Part shown: piece after piece, positions 54,176 through 64,000 of the stretch
How positions within the stretch are numbered: position 1 is the stretch's first letter
Layout of the letters: every line of letters starts with the position of its first letter
Assembly: GCA_030762895.1 (NCBI GenBank)
Contig: CM061063.1
Coordinates: 50,919,196-50,983,195 of the forward strand
From: Sophora flavescens
Taxonomy: Eukaryota > Streptophyta > Magnoliopsida > Fabales > Fabaceae
Reading direction: 5' to 3'
DNA length: 64,000 nt
Made by a program: the position numbers and the translations under genes
Notes under the pieces: generated by a model
Database searches by the model: none
What the model saw: only the letters and a program-made list of their open reading frames with translations
Told to the model about the DNA's origin: nothing

Positions 54176-56055
54176 TTCGTTACATTAGTAACCCAAATTA
54201 ATTTCAATAAAAATCCTTCAAAACATTTAATTAAAATAACACAAGTCATAAAATTTTCCTCAACTAACTAAGTAGGAAAATACCTCATATTAAATAAAAT
54301 AATAATAAAATATCCATGTAATGAATATAAATATAAATGAAAACCACAAGCCTCAATACCGGACGTCTACTAACAAACCCAACGATAAATAAATAAATGT
54401 GTCTAGCCACATACGACTCCTTATTTAAGAAAATACTAACCAAACTAGAAATAATAACAAATTGAATCCACTAAGTCTTCAAGTCTCTTCAGTTTGAATG
54501 ACGTCCTCCTCGTGCTCTGAAAACAATACTTATAATGAGATATAAAATCCCAGTGATCAACAATACGGTTTTATAAAATATTTTCAAAAATAGCATTGTT
54601 CTCAGCCGGCGCGGTAACCGGAAAAACTGTCCATGGCACCCACTAATTTTCCAAAATAATATATATAAAAGGAAATACTTTTAATATCAATAATAATCTC
54701 ATCTCAATACATCACATTCCATATACCAGATAAATCCTAGTTTAATCCAAGCGGTTCGAACACCTCCAAATTAAATTGGTCTCTTGCCGGCATGCCATAT
54801 ATTCACACGTCACACGACAATGGCGTCCCATTGCCCACCCCTACTCATGAGGAGTGTTTCGATGTCACCCTCCTGTCGGGGACATTTCCATTTCGATACC
54901 TCCCATGTGCACATGGTGGTATTTCTCCTTTTTCGACACCCCAACCTGTGGCGGTGTTACTTTCGATACTCCTTTTTAGGTAGTATTACTCATTTTCGAC
55001 ATCCCAACCACGTGGCGATGTTACTTTCGATACCCCTTATGGCGATATTTCTCTTCGATACCCCTATCACAGGTGGTATTGCGACAAACATCATACAATT
55101 CATCATAAGGCACAATTTTCATGTCTCATACGTGTAACAACTCATTTACCAAAAATTAAACAATTGATCTTATCATGCATGTCAAATAAACTCACATGAC
55201 ATAATATACACCAATAAGCACGTCATTCGACTAATACAAATACCAACCATGTATTTCATGCCATCAATAACAAGAATAAATACCCAATTCAATAATTTTT
55301 TATTTTAATTCAAAACCCCTAATTTTAACAAATTAGTTTATTAATAACATGCATCATTCAATTAAAATCTCTCAAAATCACAGATAAATTGCTCAACACA
55401 ACAAACACATGTACCATGGAAAGCGTTATTAAAAGATATTGTTGCTCACCTCTCGAAGACCTCCAAAGTGATCAAAAAAATATGTATGATAGAACTACTG
55501 TCTCTGAAAAAAAAAATCTTCTTCCTTTCAGTGTCACGATTGCACTACCAAAGAAAAGAAACGCGTCTCAGGGACCTCTCCCACTCTAACTCACTACGCA
55601 GCTTTTCCAACTTAGCTACTGTGCTCGCTATGCTGCGGCGATGATACTGAAGTATCAGTAAGACGCTTTTTTTTTCCTTTTAGAAGAGAACCCTCACAAA
55701 ATATATTACTGTGCAATCTTTAAAATAAAAAAAAGGTGGGCCTAATAGCCCAGGCGTGATGGCTATTATTCACGTTAGTTCTTTTTTTTTCTTTTTATTT
55801 TATTTTCAAATACTTGTGTTCCTTTTCTACTATTAGCCTAATATGTATGCTAACTATAATGATGAAAGATGGCGTCCTTGACTTGACTTATGGGCATCAT
55901 TTTATTTCAAATTTTAAATTTGTGTACTCTTAATTATTAAGCACTTTCAATAAATTTTTTGTGTTACAAATCTTTTACACTAAAACTCAAACTAGTTTAA
56001 TATATTATTAAAAAAACTGTAAATTAAAATTATATTAAAATTTTGGGATGTTACA
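54176..56055 (-). mobile_element. gypsy LTR, right copy of L2
   Basis: Counterpart of 4176-6059. Starts (minus) TGTAACATCCCAAAATTTTA at 56055; its terminal bases near 54176 are degraded (ACGTACCGCC in place of TGTAACGCCC on the plus strand). Stem-loop array at 54829-55083. It retains the GCCGGCGCGGTAACCGG segment (54604-54620) that the left copy has lost. Confidence 0.82.
54829..55083 (-). repeat. TCGAAA stem-loop array, right copy of L2
   Basis: All units recognisable on the minus strand; ATACT/AGTAT form of the variable stem. Confidence 0.7.
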
Positions 56056-57190
56056 TTTTCTCCCCTCCTTAAAGAATTTCGTCCTCGAAATTCACCTCAT
56101 ACTCACGCACTTATTTTAACATATGTCATATTCGAAACTAAAAGGTTACCATACCTTAGATAATAAAATCCGGGTATTGACGAACGATATCCTCCTCCAT
56201 CTCCCAAGTGGCTTCCTCAGGAGTCAATCCATCCCATAACATTTTCACCAATAGAATCGCCTTGTTCCTTAGAGTCTTAGTGCTCTTGTCCAGGATTTGA
56301 CTAGGCTTTGGCTTATAGATCAAATTATCCTTCAATTGTACAGACTCGGGAGCTATCACATGAGATTCATCAGGCACATATTTTATGAGTTGCTACACAT
56401 GGAAAACATCATGAAGGTTTGCCAACTGTGGCGAAAGGGCCAATTGATAAGCAACATGCCCGACTCTTTTAAGGATTTGGAAAGGTCCCATGAAACGAGG
56501 ATCTAGCTTGCGGACTTTCATCGACCTCCCTACCCTCATCTTAGGAGTGACTCTCAAAAATAAATGCTCACTTTCCTGGAATTCTAGAGGCTTTCTCCTT
56601 TTGTCGGCGTAGCTCTTTTGTCTACTTTGCGCCGTGCGCATCCTCTCCCTAATCATTTTTATTCTCTCGGAGGTTTCCTGGACCAATTCAGGTCCTATCA
56701 AGGTTTTCTCACCCACCTCACACCAACATAAAGGGGACCTACACTTCCTCCCATATAGGGCCTCATAGGGTGTCATGCCTATACTAGCGTGATAACTATT
56801 GTTATACACAAACTCAATGAGAGGTAGGGATCTATCCTAACTCCCTCCCCCATCCAAGACACACGCCCTAAGCATGTCCTCAAGGGTCTGAATGTCCCGC
56901 TCTGACTGACCATCCGTTTGGAGATCATAGGTCGTGCTAAGGTTCAACTTAGTCCCAAAGGCTTGCTGAAAAGCTCTCCAAAATCTAGAGGTAAACCTCG
57001 AGTCTCTATCCGACACTATAGATATGGGTATCCCATGAAGCTTGACTATTTCCTTGATATAGAGGTAGGCCAACTTGTCTAAGCTATAGGTTGCCTTAAT
57101 TGGTAAGAAGTTGGCAGACTTGGTCAACCTATCCACTATCACCCAAATGGCATCTAAGCCCAAACGTGTCTTAGGTAACCCCATGAATTG
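56056..57190 (-). pseudogene. chromovirus integrase core to chromodomain, right copy (minus)
   Basis: Counterpart of 6060-7195. Three frames: 57184-56837 (IWVIVDRLTKSANFLP, VSDRDSRFTSRFW, QTDGQSERDIQTLEDML), 56809-56393 (YNNSYHASIGMTPYEALYGR, GPF region), and 56377-56156 with the chromodomain (LRNKAILLVKMLWDGLTPEE, ATWEMEEDIVRQYPDFII, stop). Stops near 56815-56835 and 56385 separate them. The chromodomain end is the exact text found fused to RNase H at 15330-15368. Confidence 0.87.
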
Positions 57191-57240
57191 TACATTTATT
57201 ATCTGGTGGAATATTTAATGACTATACATACAAATATCTA

Positions 57241-57299
<59 letters not shown>

Positions 57300-57499
57300 G
57301 ATGCGATTAGGAATGTAGATCCCCTTTTATGATAGTGCGAAGTAGGTGAGAAGATATTGTTAAGATCAGATTTAATCAAAGATATCGCAATTAGGATTAA
57401 TAATAGAGGGAAAGATGCGCATTGCACAGAATAGATAAAAAATGTAATGTCGACAATAAAAGAAATCATTTAGAATTTTAGGAAGAGGAACATGTAATC
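57191..57499. other. non-coding spacer with (AT)n, right copy
   Basis: (AT)n at 57241-57295, then the same unidentified AT-rich sequence as 7281-7487. Confidence 0.7.
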
Positions 57500-58001
57500 T
57501 TGAGAGGCACTCTTAAGTTTTGGATGGAGAGGTCAATGTCATTCAGAAATCTGACTCTTTGTTTCATGGGACCTTTCCTAATTCTCAAAAAAGTCGTGTC
57601 CGTTGCTTACCAATTGGCTCTTCTGCCACAATTGGTAAATCTTCATGATGTTTTCCATGTGTCACAACTTAGGAAATATGTACCTGATGAGTCTCATGTG
57701 ATAGCTACTGAGTCTTTACAATTGATGGATAATTTGATCTATAAGCCTATGCCTAGTCAAATCTTGGACAAGGGCACAAAGACTCCAAGGAAACAAGACA
57801 ATTCCATTGGTGAAAGTGTTATGGGAAAGGATTAACTCCGAAGGAAACTACTTGAAAGATGGAAAAGGACATCGTATGTCAATACCCAGATCTTGTTGTT
57901 TAAGGTAAGGTAACCATATGTTTGGTTTTCAGCATATGTTACAATATGTGTGTGAGTATGTGATGAATTTCGGAGACAAAATTCTCTAAGGAGGGGAGAA
58001 A
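57500..58001 (+). pseudogene. chromovirus integrase C-terminus, right copy (plus)
   Basis: The frame 57500-57835 reads LCFMGPFLILKKVVSVAYQL and VFHVSQLRKYVPDESHVIAT, then loses the chromodomain to a frameshift (TPRKQDNSIGESVMGKD). A polypurine tract (aaggaggggagaaa) precedes the LTR at 58002. Confidence 0.8.
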
Positions 58002-60175
58002 TGTAACATCCTAAAAATTCAAATCTAATTATTTTAAAAAAAGGGGTAGTATAAGAGTTCATTATAATTGTTTTCTTTATAATAAAAATCCAGTGGGTTT
58101 CACAATAATGTAAAATTAATTTTAAAAAATAAAAATAAGGATAAGAACCTACCCTGGACTAAATTATTGCAGCAATAATGATAGGAAACATAAGCATATC
58201 AAGGCCCATGCTGTGTTACCCATTATAAATAGATAGTTTGAGTGTTTTAAGCCCAATAACGCATAATATGACTAGATTCCTAACATAAGACGGATATTTC
58301 GTAGCCAAAGAGAACTTTTTTGAATTCGAGATCTGCATAAGAAATATAGTGCTGTCTCTTAGCTTTCCATAGACACCAAATTCGTCCAAATTGGATTCTT
58401 CTAGCTCAAGTTATGACCAAATTCGTACACACTATTCATGTTCCAGCGCCAGAACCGTTTTTTTATATTCTATCCACGTTTTGACTATCTAAACGTCCGT
58501 TTCAGATTTTGTGGTCTGCATAACAGTTGTAGACAATTCTTTTATATTTCCAACGATATAAAATTTATAATTTTTTAATGTCTATAACTCAAGATATGTG
58601 CGAAATACAGCACTATATGCAGAGTAAGCGGGCTTAGTGCGTTTTTACACGTTTTGGGCTATTGGGGGCTCTATAAATAGAATCTTAACACTCTTAGGGT
58701 GCATTTTTGAACCTTAATTACACCTAGAAACTCAGAAACGGCTAAGAAGAGAAGAAATTCAAGGATTAAAAAGAGATAGTTGTGGAAGAGGGAGTCTAGG
58801 AAGAGGAAAATAATGATAAATCTTGGCAAACGTTAGGATTCGCAGTAAGAAACGCTTAGAGCTATTTTGGAGGTCTTCAAGAGGTGAGTAACAATACTTT
58901 TTATGAACCATTTCCATGGTATATATATGATTGTTTTTGTTGATAAGGGACTACCATGTGGTTTTGGGAGTCTTTAATTGACTTGATGCATATTGTTAGT
59001 AACCTAAATTCTAAAATTGGGGTTTTGTTTAAAAGGAGAATTAATTGATTAATTGATGTTGTAACGTGCTTATTCATGTATGAATTGTTGTGATATTCAT
59101 GATTGTTTGTTATTGGTGGAAGTTTATATGTTTAAAATTGAGGGAAATAGGTTGTTACATGCATGAGACATGACATATTTGAGTTATATTAGGTTGTATG
59201 AAGTTTGCTGCAATACCACCTATGATATGGGTATCGAAAAGTAATACCACCGTAATGGGGTATCGAAAGTAACATCCCCATATAATTGGGATGTCGAAAA
59301 AGAGCAATGCCGCCTAAAAGGGGTATCGAAAGTAACACCGCCACACGTTGGGGTGTCGAAAAGGGAGAAATGTCGCCATGTGCACATGGGTGTTATCGAA
59401 ATGGAAATGTCCCCGACAGGAGGGTGACATTGAAACACTCCTCGTGAGTAGGGGTGGGCAATGGGATGCCATTGTCGTGTGATGTGTGAATTTATGACAT
59501 GCCGGCAAGAGACCAATTTAATTAGTGGGCTTTCGGGCCATTTGGATTAAAACATAATTTACTTGGTATGTGGAATGTGATGCGTTGAGATAAGTTGTTG
59601 TTACGTTATATGTTATTGAGTTGATGAGATTATTGTTGTTATTAAAAGTGTTTTCTTTTATATATATATTTTTAGAAAATTAGCGGGTGCCATGGACAGT
59701 TTTTCCGGTTACCGCGCCGGCTGAGAATAATACTATTTTCGAAAAAATTTATAAAATTGTATTGTTGATCACTGGGATTTTATATCTCATTATAAGTGTT
59801 GTTTTCAGAGACCGAGGACATCGCTGTTGAGGACCCAGAGATCTGAGGAGTCATTTTTGTTATCACCTAGTTGGTCAGTAATGTAGTATGGTTGAGGGTG
59901 CTGACGACGTTCTTTGGTTTACGTATTATTTTTCTCGGATTGTAATTAGACGCCCGGTTTTGAGGCTTTTGGTTTTTATTTATTATTCGAACGTATGGAT
60001 TTATATTTGTATTCATTACATGGATACTTTATTACTATATTATTTAATATGAGGTATTTTCAGGCTTTAAATATTTTTTTTAATTTTTCTTTATGAGATA
60101 TATGTTTTAATTAAATATTTTAAAGGATCTTTCTCGAAATTAATTTGGGTTACTAATGTAACAAAGGGCGTTACA
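58002..60175 (+). mobile_element. gypsy LTR, right copy of L3
   Basis: TGTAACATCC to GGGCGTTACA, 2174 bp. TATA box CTATAAATAG at 58671-58680. Stem-loop array at 59210-59466. Followed by TTTA, primer site (60180-60191) and Cassandra internal sequence, exactly as in the left block. Confidence 0.83.
59210..59466 (+). repeat. TCGAAA stem-loop array, right copy of L3
   Basis: Same order as 9209-9467 with some arm changes (ATGCC/GGTAT near 59307; CATTGAAAC for CATCGAAAC near 59430). Confidence 0.72.
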
Positions 60176-60179
60176 TTTA

Positions 60180-60191
60180 TGGTATCAGAGC
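60180..60191 (+). other. tRNA-Met primer site at gypsy/Cassandra junction, right copy
   Basis: TGGTATCAGAGC with gypsy-type TTTA before it and Cassandra-type GGCACCTCTC after it. Confidence 0.85.
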
Positions 60192-61609
60192 GGCACCTCT
60201 CCCAGTACGGTGTGGTTCGGGGACGAACCAAGCAGAAGCTGGTGGGCATGTAACACCCTGGTGCCGACGAGGGCGGTGAGTGGTCGTCGGTGCAAGAAGG
60301 AACAGACAAGGAACGGCTCCTGATTGGCTTATAGGCGGAGGGACACATGAATGAACCGATAACACATCCGAATGAGAGGGATCCTGAGACTGTGTAGGTA
60401 TGGGACTATACAGTAGAGGAAGGCTTATAAGAATTGATTGGTTCTACCTATACTAATAAGATGCTTCTTCTTTTAGGAAGCCCGTCACTTAAGAACTCCA
60501 CAATTAAGCGTGCTTGACTTGGAGCAATTTTGGGATGGGTGGTCCTGGGCAGTTTTCCCAGGAAGCGTGTGAGTGAGCACAAAGCATGCGGAAAAGACCC
60601 GTGTTGGTCTGTAGGGACAGTCTTCAATCCATAGAGCAGCCAGGGATGTTACAAATGGTATCAAAGCCGCACCTCTCCCAGTACGGTGTGGTTCGGGGAC
60701 GAACCAAGCGAAAGCTGGTGGGCATGTAACACCCGGGTGCCGACGAGGGCGGTGAGTGGTCGCCAGTGCAAGAAGGCACGGACAAGGAGCGGCTCCTGGC
60801 AGGCTTCTAGGCGGAGGGGCACATGAAAGAACCGATTACACATCCGAATGAGAGGGATCCTGAGACTGTGTAGGTATGTGACTACACAGTCGAGGAAGGC
60901 TTATAAGAATTGATTGGTACTACCTATACTAATAAGATGCATCTTCTTTTAGGGAGCCCATCACTTAAGAACTCCACAGTTAACCGTGCTTGACTTGGAG
61001 CCATTTTGGGATGGGTGACCTCCTGGGAAGTTTTCCCAGGAAGCGTGTGAGTGAGGACAAAGCACGCTGAAAAGACCCGTGTTGGTCTGTGGGGACTGTC
61101 GTCAATCCATAGAGCAGCCAGGAATGTTACAAATGGTATCAAAGCGGCACCTCTCCCAGTACGGTGTGGTTCAGGGACGAACCAAGTGTCAGTTGGTGGG
61201 CATGTAACACCCGGGTGCCGACGAGGGCGGGGAGTGGTCGCCGGTGTAAGAAGGCACGGACAAGGAGCGACTCCTGGCAGGCTTCTAGGCGGAGGGGCAC
61301 ATGAATGAACCGATTACACATCCGAATGAGAGGGATCCTGAGACTGTGTAGGTATGGGACTACACAGTCGAGGAAGGCTTATAAGAATTGATTGGTACTA
61401 CCTATACTAATAAGATGCATCTTCTTTTAGGGAGCCCATATCTTAAGAACTCCACAGTTAAGCGTGCTTGACTTGGAGCAATTTTGGGATGAGTGACCTC
61501 TAGGGAAGTTCTCCCAGGAAGCGTGTGAGTGAGGGCAAAACACGCTGAAAAGACCCGTGTTGGTCTGTGGGGACTGTCATCAATCCATAGAGCAGCCATG
61601 GATGTTAAA
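60192..61609 (+). mobile_element. Cassandra array of three LTRs, right copy
   Basis: Internal segment, LTR 60249-60653, primer site and internal, LTR 60725-61131, primer site and internal, LTR 61203-61609. 5S-like stretches lie at 60440-60559, 60916-61036 and 61394-61514. The array is not interrupted here, showing the state before the Tekay-like insertion in the left block. The last LTR again ends GATGTTAAAA against the next gypsy LTR. Array flanks show no duplication of their own. Confidence 0.9.
60916..61036 (+). ncRNA. 5S rRNA-derived sequence, well-preserved copy
   Basis: Reads CCCATCACTTAAGAACTCC, then CACAGTTAACCGTGCTTGAC and GATGGGTGACCTCCTGGGAA, covering box A and box C of the 5S internal promoter. 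The 5' third is diverged from genuine 5S rRNA. Confidence 0.82.
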
Positions 61610-61611
61610 AA

Positions 61612-61787
61612 TGTGACATCCTAAAATTCTAACATAATTAATTTGAAAAAAAATTATAAATAAAATAATAATAGTACTATTAAGTTATTAAAAAGTATAG
61701 TGCAAATAAAATATAAATAAGAGATTTAGTGTAAAGAAGTGATAGTATAAGGATTTATTGAAATTTATTAACTATTATAAAGAATGC

Positions 61788-61833
<46 letters not shown>

Positions 61834-63494
61834 AATTATGAAACAATGGCGTTAAGCCCAAGCAATTCTTAATTTTAACCAAAAAAAAAGAATTATAAAA
61901 CCTAAATCTTATGCGTTAGTTGACTTGCCAGGCATATATATAAATTCGGTCACTATGCATACGGGCCAGTAGTGCCACAACACAGCGAGTTTACGTGTTT
62001 CCTTCCTGGGCAGTACAAGCACACTAGCATGCAGGTCAATTAACGTCAGCAGTGATAAGAAATATTTTTAACGAAGTTGTAGGTTTTATCATATATAATT
62101 TTTGGGAGCTTTTGGAGGCCTTCGAGAGGTGAGTAACAGTACCTTTTGCGAACACTTTCCATGGTATTTTTATGTGTTTACGGTGAATTTAAATTGATGA
62201 ACTCATATTTCAATTCATTGTTTTCCTTACAAAATTTAGGACTGCATTCCTCATTTGTATGTGTGTGGAAGGGTCTACCTTATAGTTTTTTGGAATTTGA
62301 ATTGAATACATGATTGATATTTGTACCAGTTGAATGATATGCTTGATGCCATATGTTATGTCTTGATGCTCGTGATTGTCATAGTGTAATTATAAATTTA
62401 CTTGGAGACATGACATAAGTCTATTTAGTATGCATGATAGGATTAAATATTTAATTTATGGTAAATGATTTGTTACATGTATGAGACAAGAAATTCATGC
62501 CTTATGATGATTTGTATGATGTTTGCCGTAATACCACCTATGATAGGGGTATCGAAAAGTAATACCACAGTAATGGGGTATCGAAAGTAACATCCCCATA
62601 TAATTGGGATGTCGAAAATAAGTAATACTATCTAAAAAGGAGTATCGAAAGTAACACCGCCACAGGTTGGGGTGTCGAAAAAGGAGAAATACCACCATGT
62701 GCACATGGGAGGTATCGAAATGGAAATGTCCCCGACAGGAGGGTGACATCGAAACACTCCTCGTGAGTAGGGGTGGGCAATGGGATGCCATTGTTGTGTG
62801 ATGTGTGAATTTATGGCATGCCGGCAAGAGAACAATTTAATTAGGGGGTCTTCGGGCCGCTTGGATTAATCTAGAAATTATTTGGTATATGGAATGTGAT
62901 GTATTGAGATGAGTTATTGTTATGTTATATGCTATTGAGTTGTTGAAATTATTGTTGATATTAAAAGTATTTTCTTTTATATATATTATTTTGGAAAATT
63001 AGCGCGTGTCATGGACAGTTTTTTTTTTCCGTTACCGCGCCGGCTGAGAACAATGCTATATTCGAAAATATTTTATAAAACTGTATTGTTGATCACTGGG
63101 ATTTTATATCTCATTATAAGTATTGTTTTCAGAGACCGAGTACATCGTCGTTGAGGACCCAGAGACCTGAGGAGTCATCTTCTTATCACTTGGTTGGTTA
63201 GTAATGCAGTATGGTTGAGGGTGCTGACGACGTTCCTTTTTTTGTTTACGTATAATTTTTTTTCTCGGATTGTAATTAGACGCCCGGTTTTGAGGCTTGT
63301 GGTTTTCATTTATATTTATATCCATTACATGGATATTTTATTACTACATTATTTAATATGAGGTATTTTCAGACTAAATATATACTTTTTTTTAATTTAA
63401 TTTTTTCCTTATGAGATGTATGTGTTAATTAAATGTTTTAAAGGATTTTTATTGATTTTATCTTGGGATTACTAATGTAACAAAGGGCGTTACA
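61612..63494 (+). mobile_element. gypsy 5' LTR (counterpart of L4)
   Basis: Starts TGTGACATCC, ends GGGCGTTACA, 1883 bp. (AT)n at about 61794-61830, TATA-like CATATATATAAATTC near 61933-61947, stem-loop array 62528-62787. It is followed by a primer site and gag, so here it is a regular 5' LTR of an element that runs off the right edge. Confidence 0.87.
62528..62787 (+). repeat. TCGAAA stem-loop array in right 5' LTR
   Basis: Same order of units as 9209-9467. The fourth unit pairs ATACT (62625-62629) with AGTAT (62641-62645), a Watson-Crick form of the pair that is T-G in LTR L4. Confidence 0.75.
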
Positions 63495-63498
63495 TTAA

Positions 63499-63510
63499 TG
63501 GTATCAGAGC
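63499..63510 (+). other. tRNA-Met primer binding site
   Basis: TGGTATCAGAGC four bases after the LTR, followed by the normal gypsy leader. Confidence 0.9.
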
Positions 63511-63666
63511 AGTTAGATTCTAAATCGGACTGTGGTAGTGGGGCTTTTTCAACAAAAAAAACAAAATTTTGGCGCATAGGATACTTGTTAGAGTTGTAAT
63601 TCTGCATTCTGTTCTTTTTGATATTGGACTTGATCAACCCACTGTTTGATTGGTGGTATGCAGATT

Positions 63667-64000
63667 ATGGCAGTGAACAGGCGAGGGAGAAATGATGCCC
63701 TTGCAGCGACTTTGGCTCGAATGGACAGAGTTATGCAGGAGCTGACGGAGACTCTCCGTCAGATGAGGGATAAGGGGGACGTGCTTAACGTGGTGCCGGT
63801 TGCAGCTCCAGATCCACAGTACAGGGGTCTGTCAGAGTTCAGGAATAATAATCCACCAGCTTTTCGAGGGACCACCGATCCTATTGAGGCTGAGGAATGG
63901 TTACTGAAATTAGAGAAGATCTTCCGGGCCATGGGGTGGTCTGAAGCTCAGAAGGTGGATTTTGCCACCTATATATTAGAGTCGGATGCAGAGTACTAGT
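63667..64000 (+). pseudogene. gag N-terminus of a Tekay-like chromovirus (runs off window)
   Basis: ATG 63667 opens MAVNRRGRNDALAATLARMD, RVMQELTETLRQMRDKGD, YRGLSEFRNNNPPAFRGTTD, PIEAEEWLLKLEKIFRAMGW and YILESDAEY, the N-terminal Gag of the family at 12789. An upstream in-frame ATG at 63646 is in the leader; the 63667 ATG aligns with 12789. A TAG at 63997 stands where the relative has TGG (DAEHWW), so this copy carries a nonsense mutation at about codon 111. The rest lies outside the window. Confidence 0.85.

Noticed and set aside
59220..59516. Recurrent frames reading MPACHKFTHHT, MVSCRHVINSH and MPTPTHEEC in eight places, resembling a conserved small-protein family.
   Set aside because: They fall on the stem-loop array of the LTRs, appear in several frames at once, lack a consistent start and end, and change by frameshift between copies. 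The array itself explains their recurrence.
60192..61609. A genuine 5S rDNA tandem array.
   Set aside because: The 5S-like part is diverged and embedded in LTRs that end TGTAAC...GTTACA with primer sites between them. Unit structure and target duplication at 2963-3840 identify Cassandra.

Overview
This is a repeat-dense stretch of a plant nuclear genome, with no intact host gene that I can support. The retrotransposon lineages point to a dicot angiosperm: Tekay-type chromoviruses, a Tat/Ogre-type Ty3-gypsy, an Athila-type element with a tRNA-Asp primer site, Ty1-copia elements and Cassandra TRIMs carrying 5S-like sequence. A legume is my best guess (low confidence). Reading frames are generally broken. 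The largest uninterrupted frames are gag-protease or pol segments of retrotransposons.

Layout. 1-20068 is a mosaic: Tat pol remnant (minus), a truncated gypsy LTR split by a Cassandra element (2963-3840), a second minus-strand LTR with its pol end, an inverted pol end, a plus-strand LTR, a three-LTR Cassandra array, another gypsy LTR, an inverted Cassandra LTR and a gag leader. A complete but internally deleted Tekay-like element (10678-16340, duplication CCTCT) sits inside the Cassandra array. 20069-30318 is a spacer: a copia LTR with its primer site on the minus strand, a GC-rich EF-Tu-like pseudogene, MITE-like repeats, a 2.8 kb copia element with TA...TA ends (23631-26447), a CACTA mini-element (28031-28772) and a LINE scrap. 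30319-31752 plus 50755-64000 repeats the same mosaic as 1-20068, including its internal junctions. It is a diverged duplication of about 13.5 kb. Its Tat part is split by a 19 kb gypsy element (31753-50749, duplication TCTTC), whose own 5' LTR is split by a 7.8 kb Athila derivative (40754-48549, duplication CACAA).

History inferred from nesting: Tat and gypsy remnants first, then Cassandra insertion and array formation, then duplication of the block. Afterwards the Tekay-like element entered the left copy and the 19 kb gypsy entered the right copy. The Athila insertion is the most recent of the nested right-hand events; its LTRs are equal in length and differ at about 19 sites by eye.

The least ordinary signals are these. 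(1) An array of about eight short stem-loops separated by TCGAAA lies in the middle of all eight gypsy LTR copies, with at least one stem pair changing in a compensatory way. (2) Cassandra multimers are joined to gypsy LTRs exactly at the shared tRNA-Met primer site. (3) The Athila derivative has lost RT, RNase H and integrase without losing its reading frame. It carries many TCGCGA palindromes, and it shares a long palindromic motif with the unrelated gypsy LTR that hosts it.
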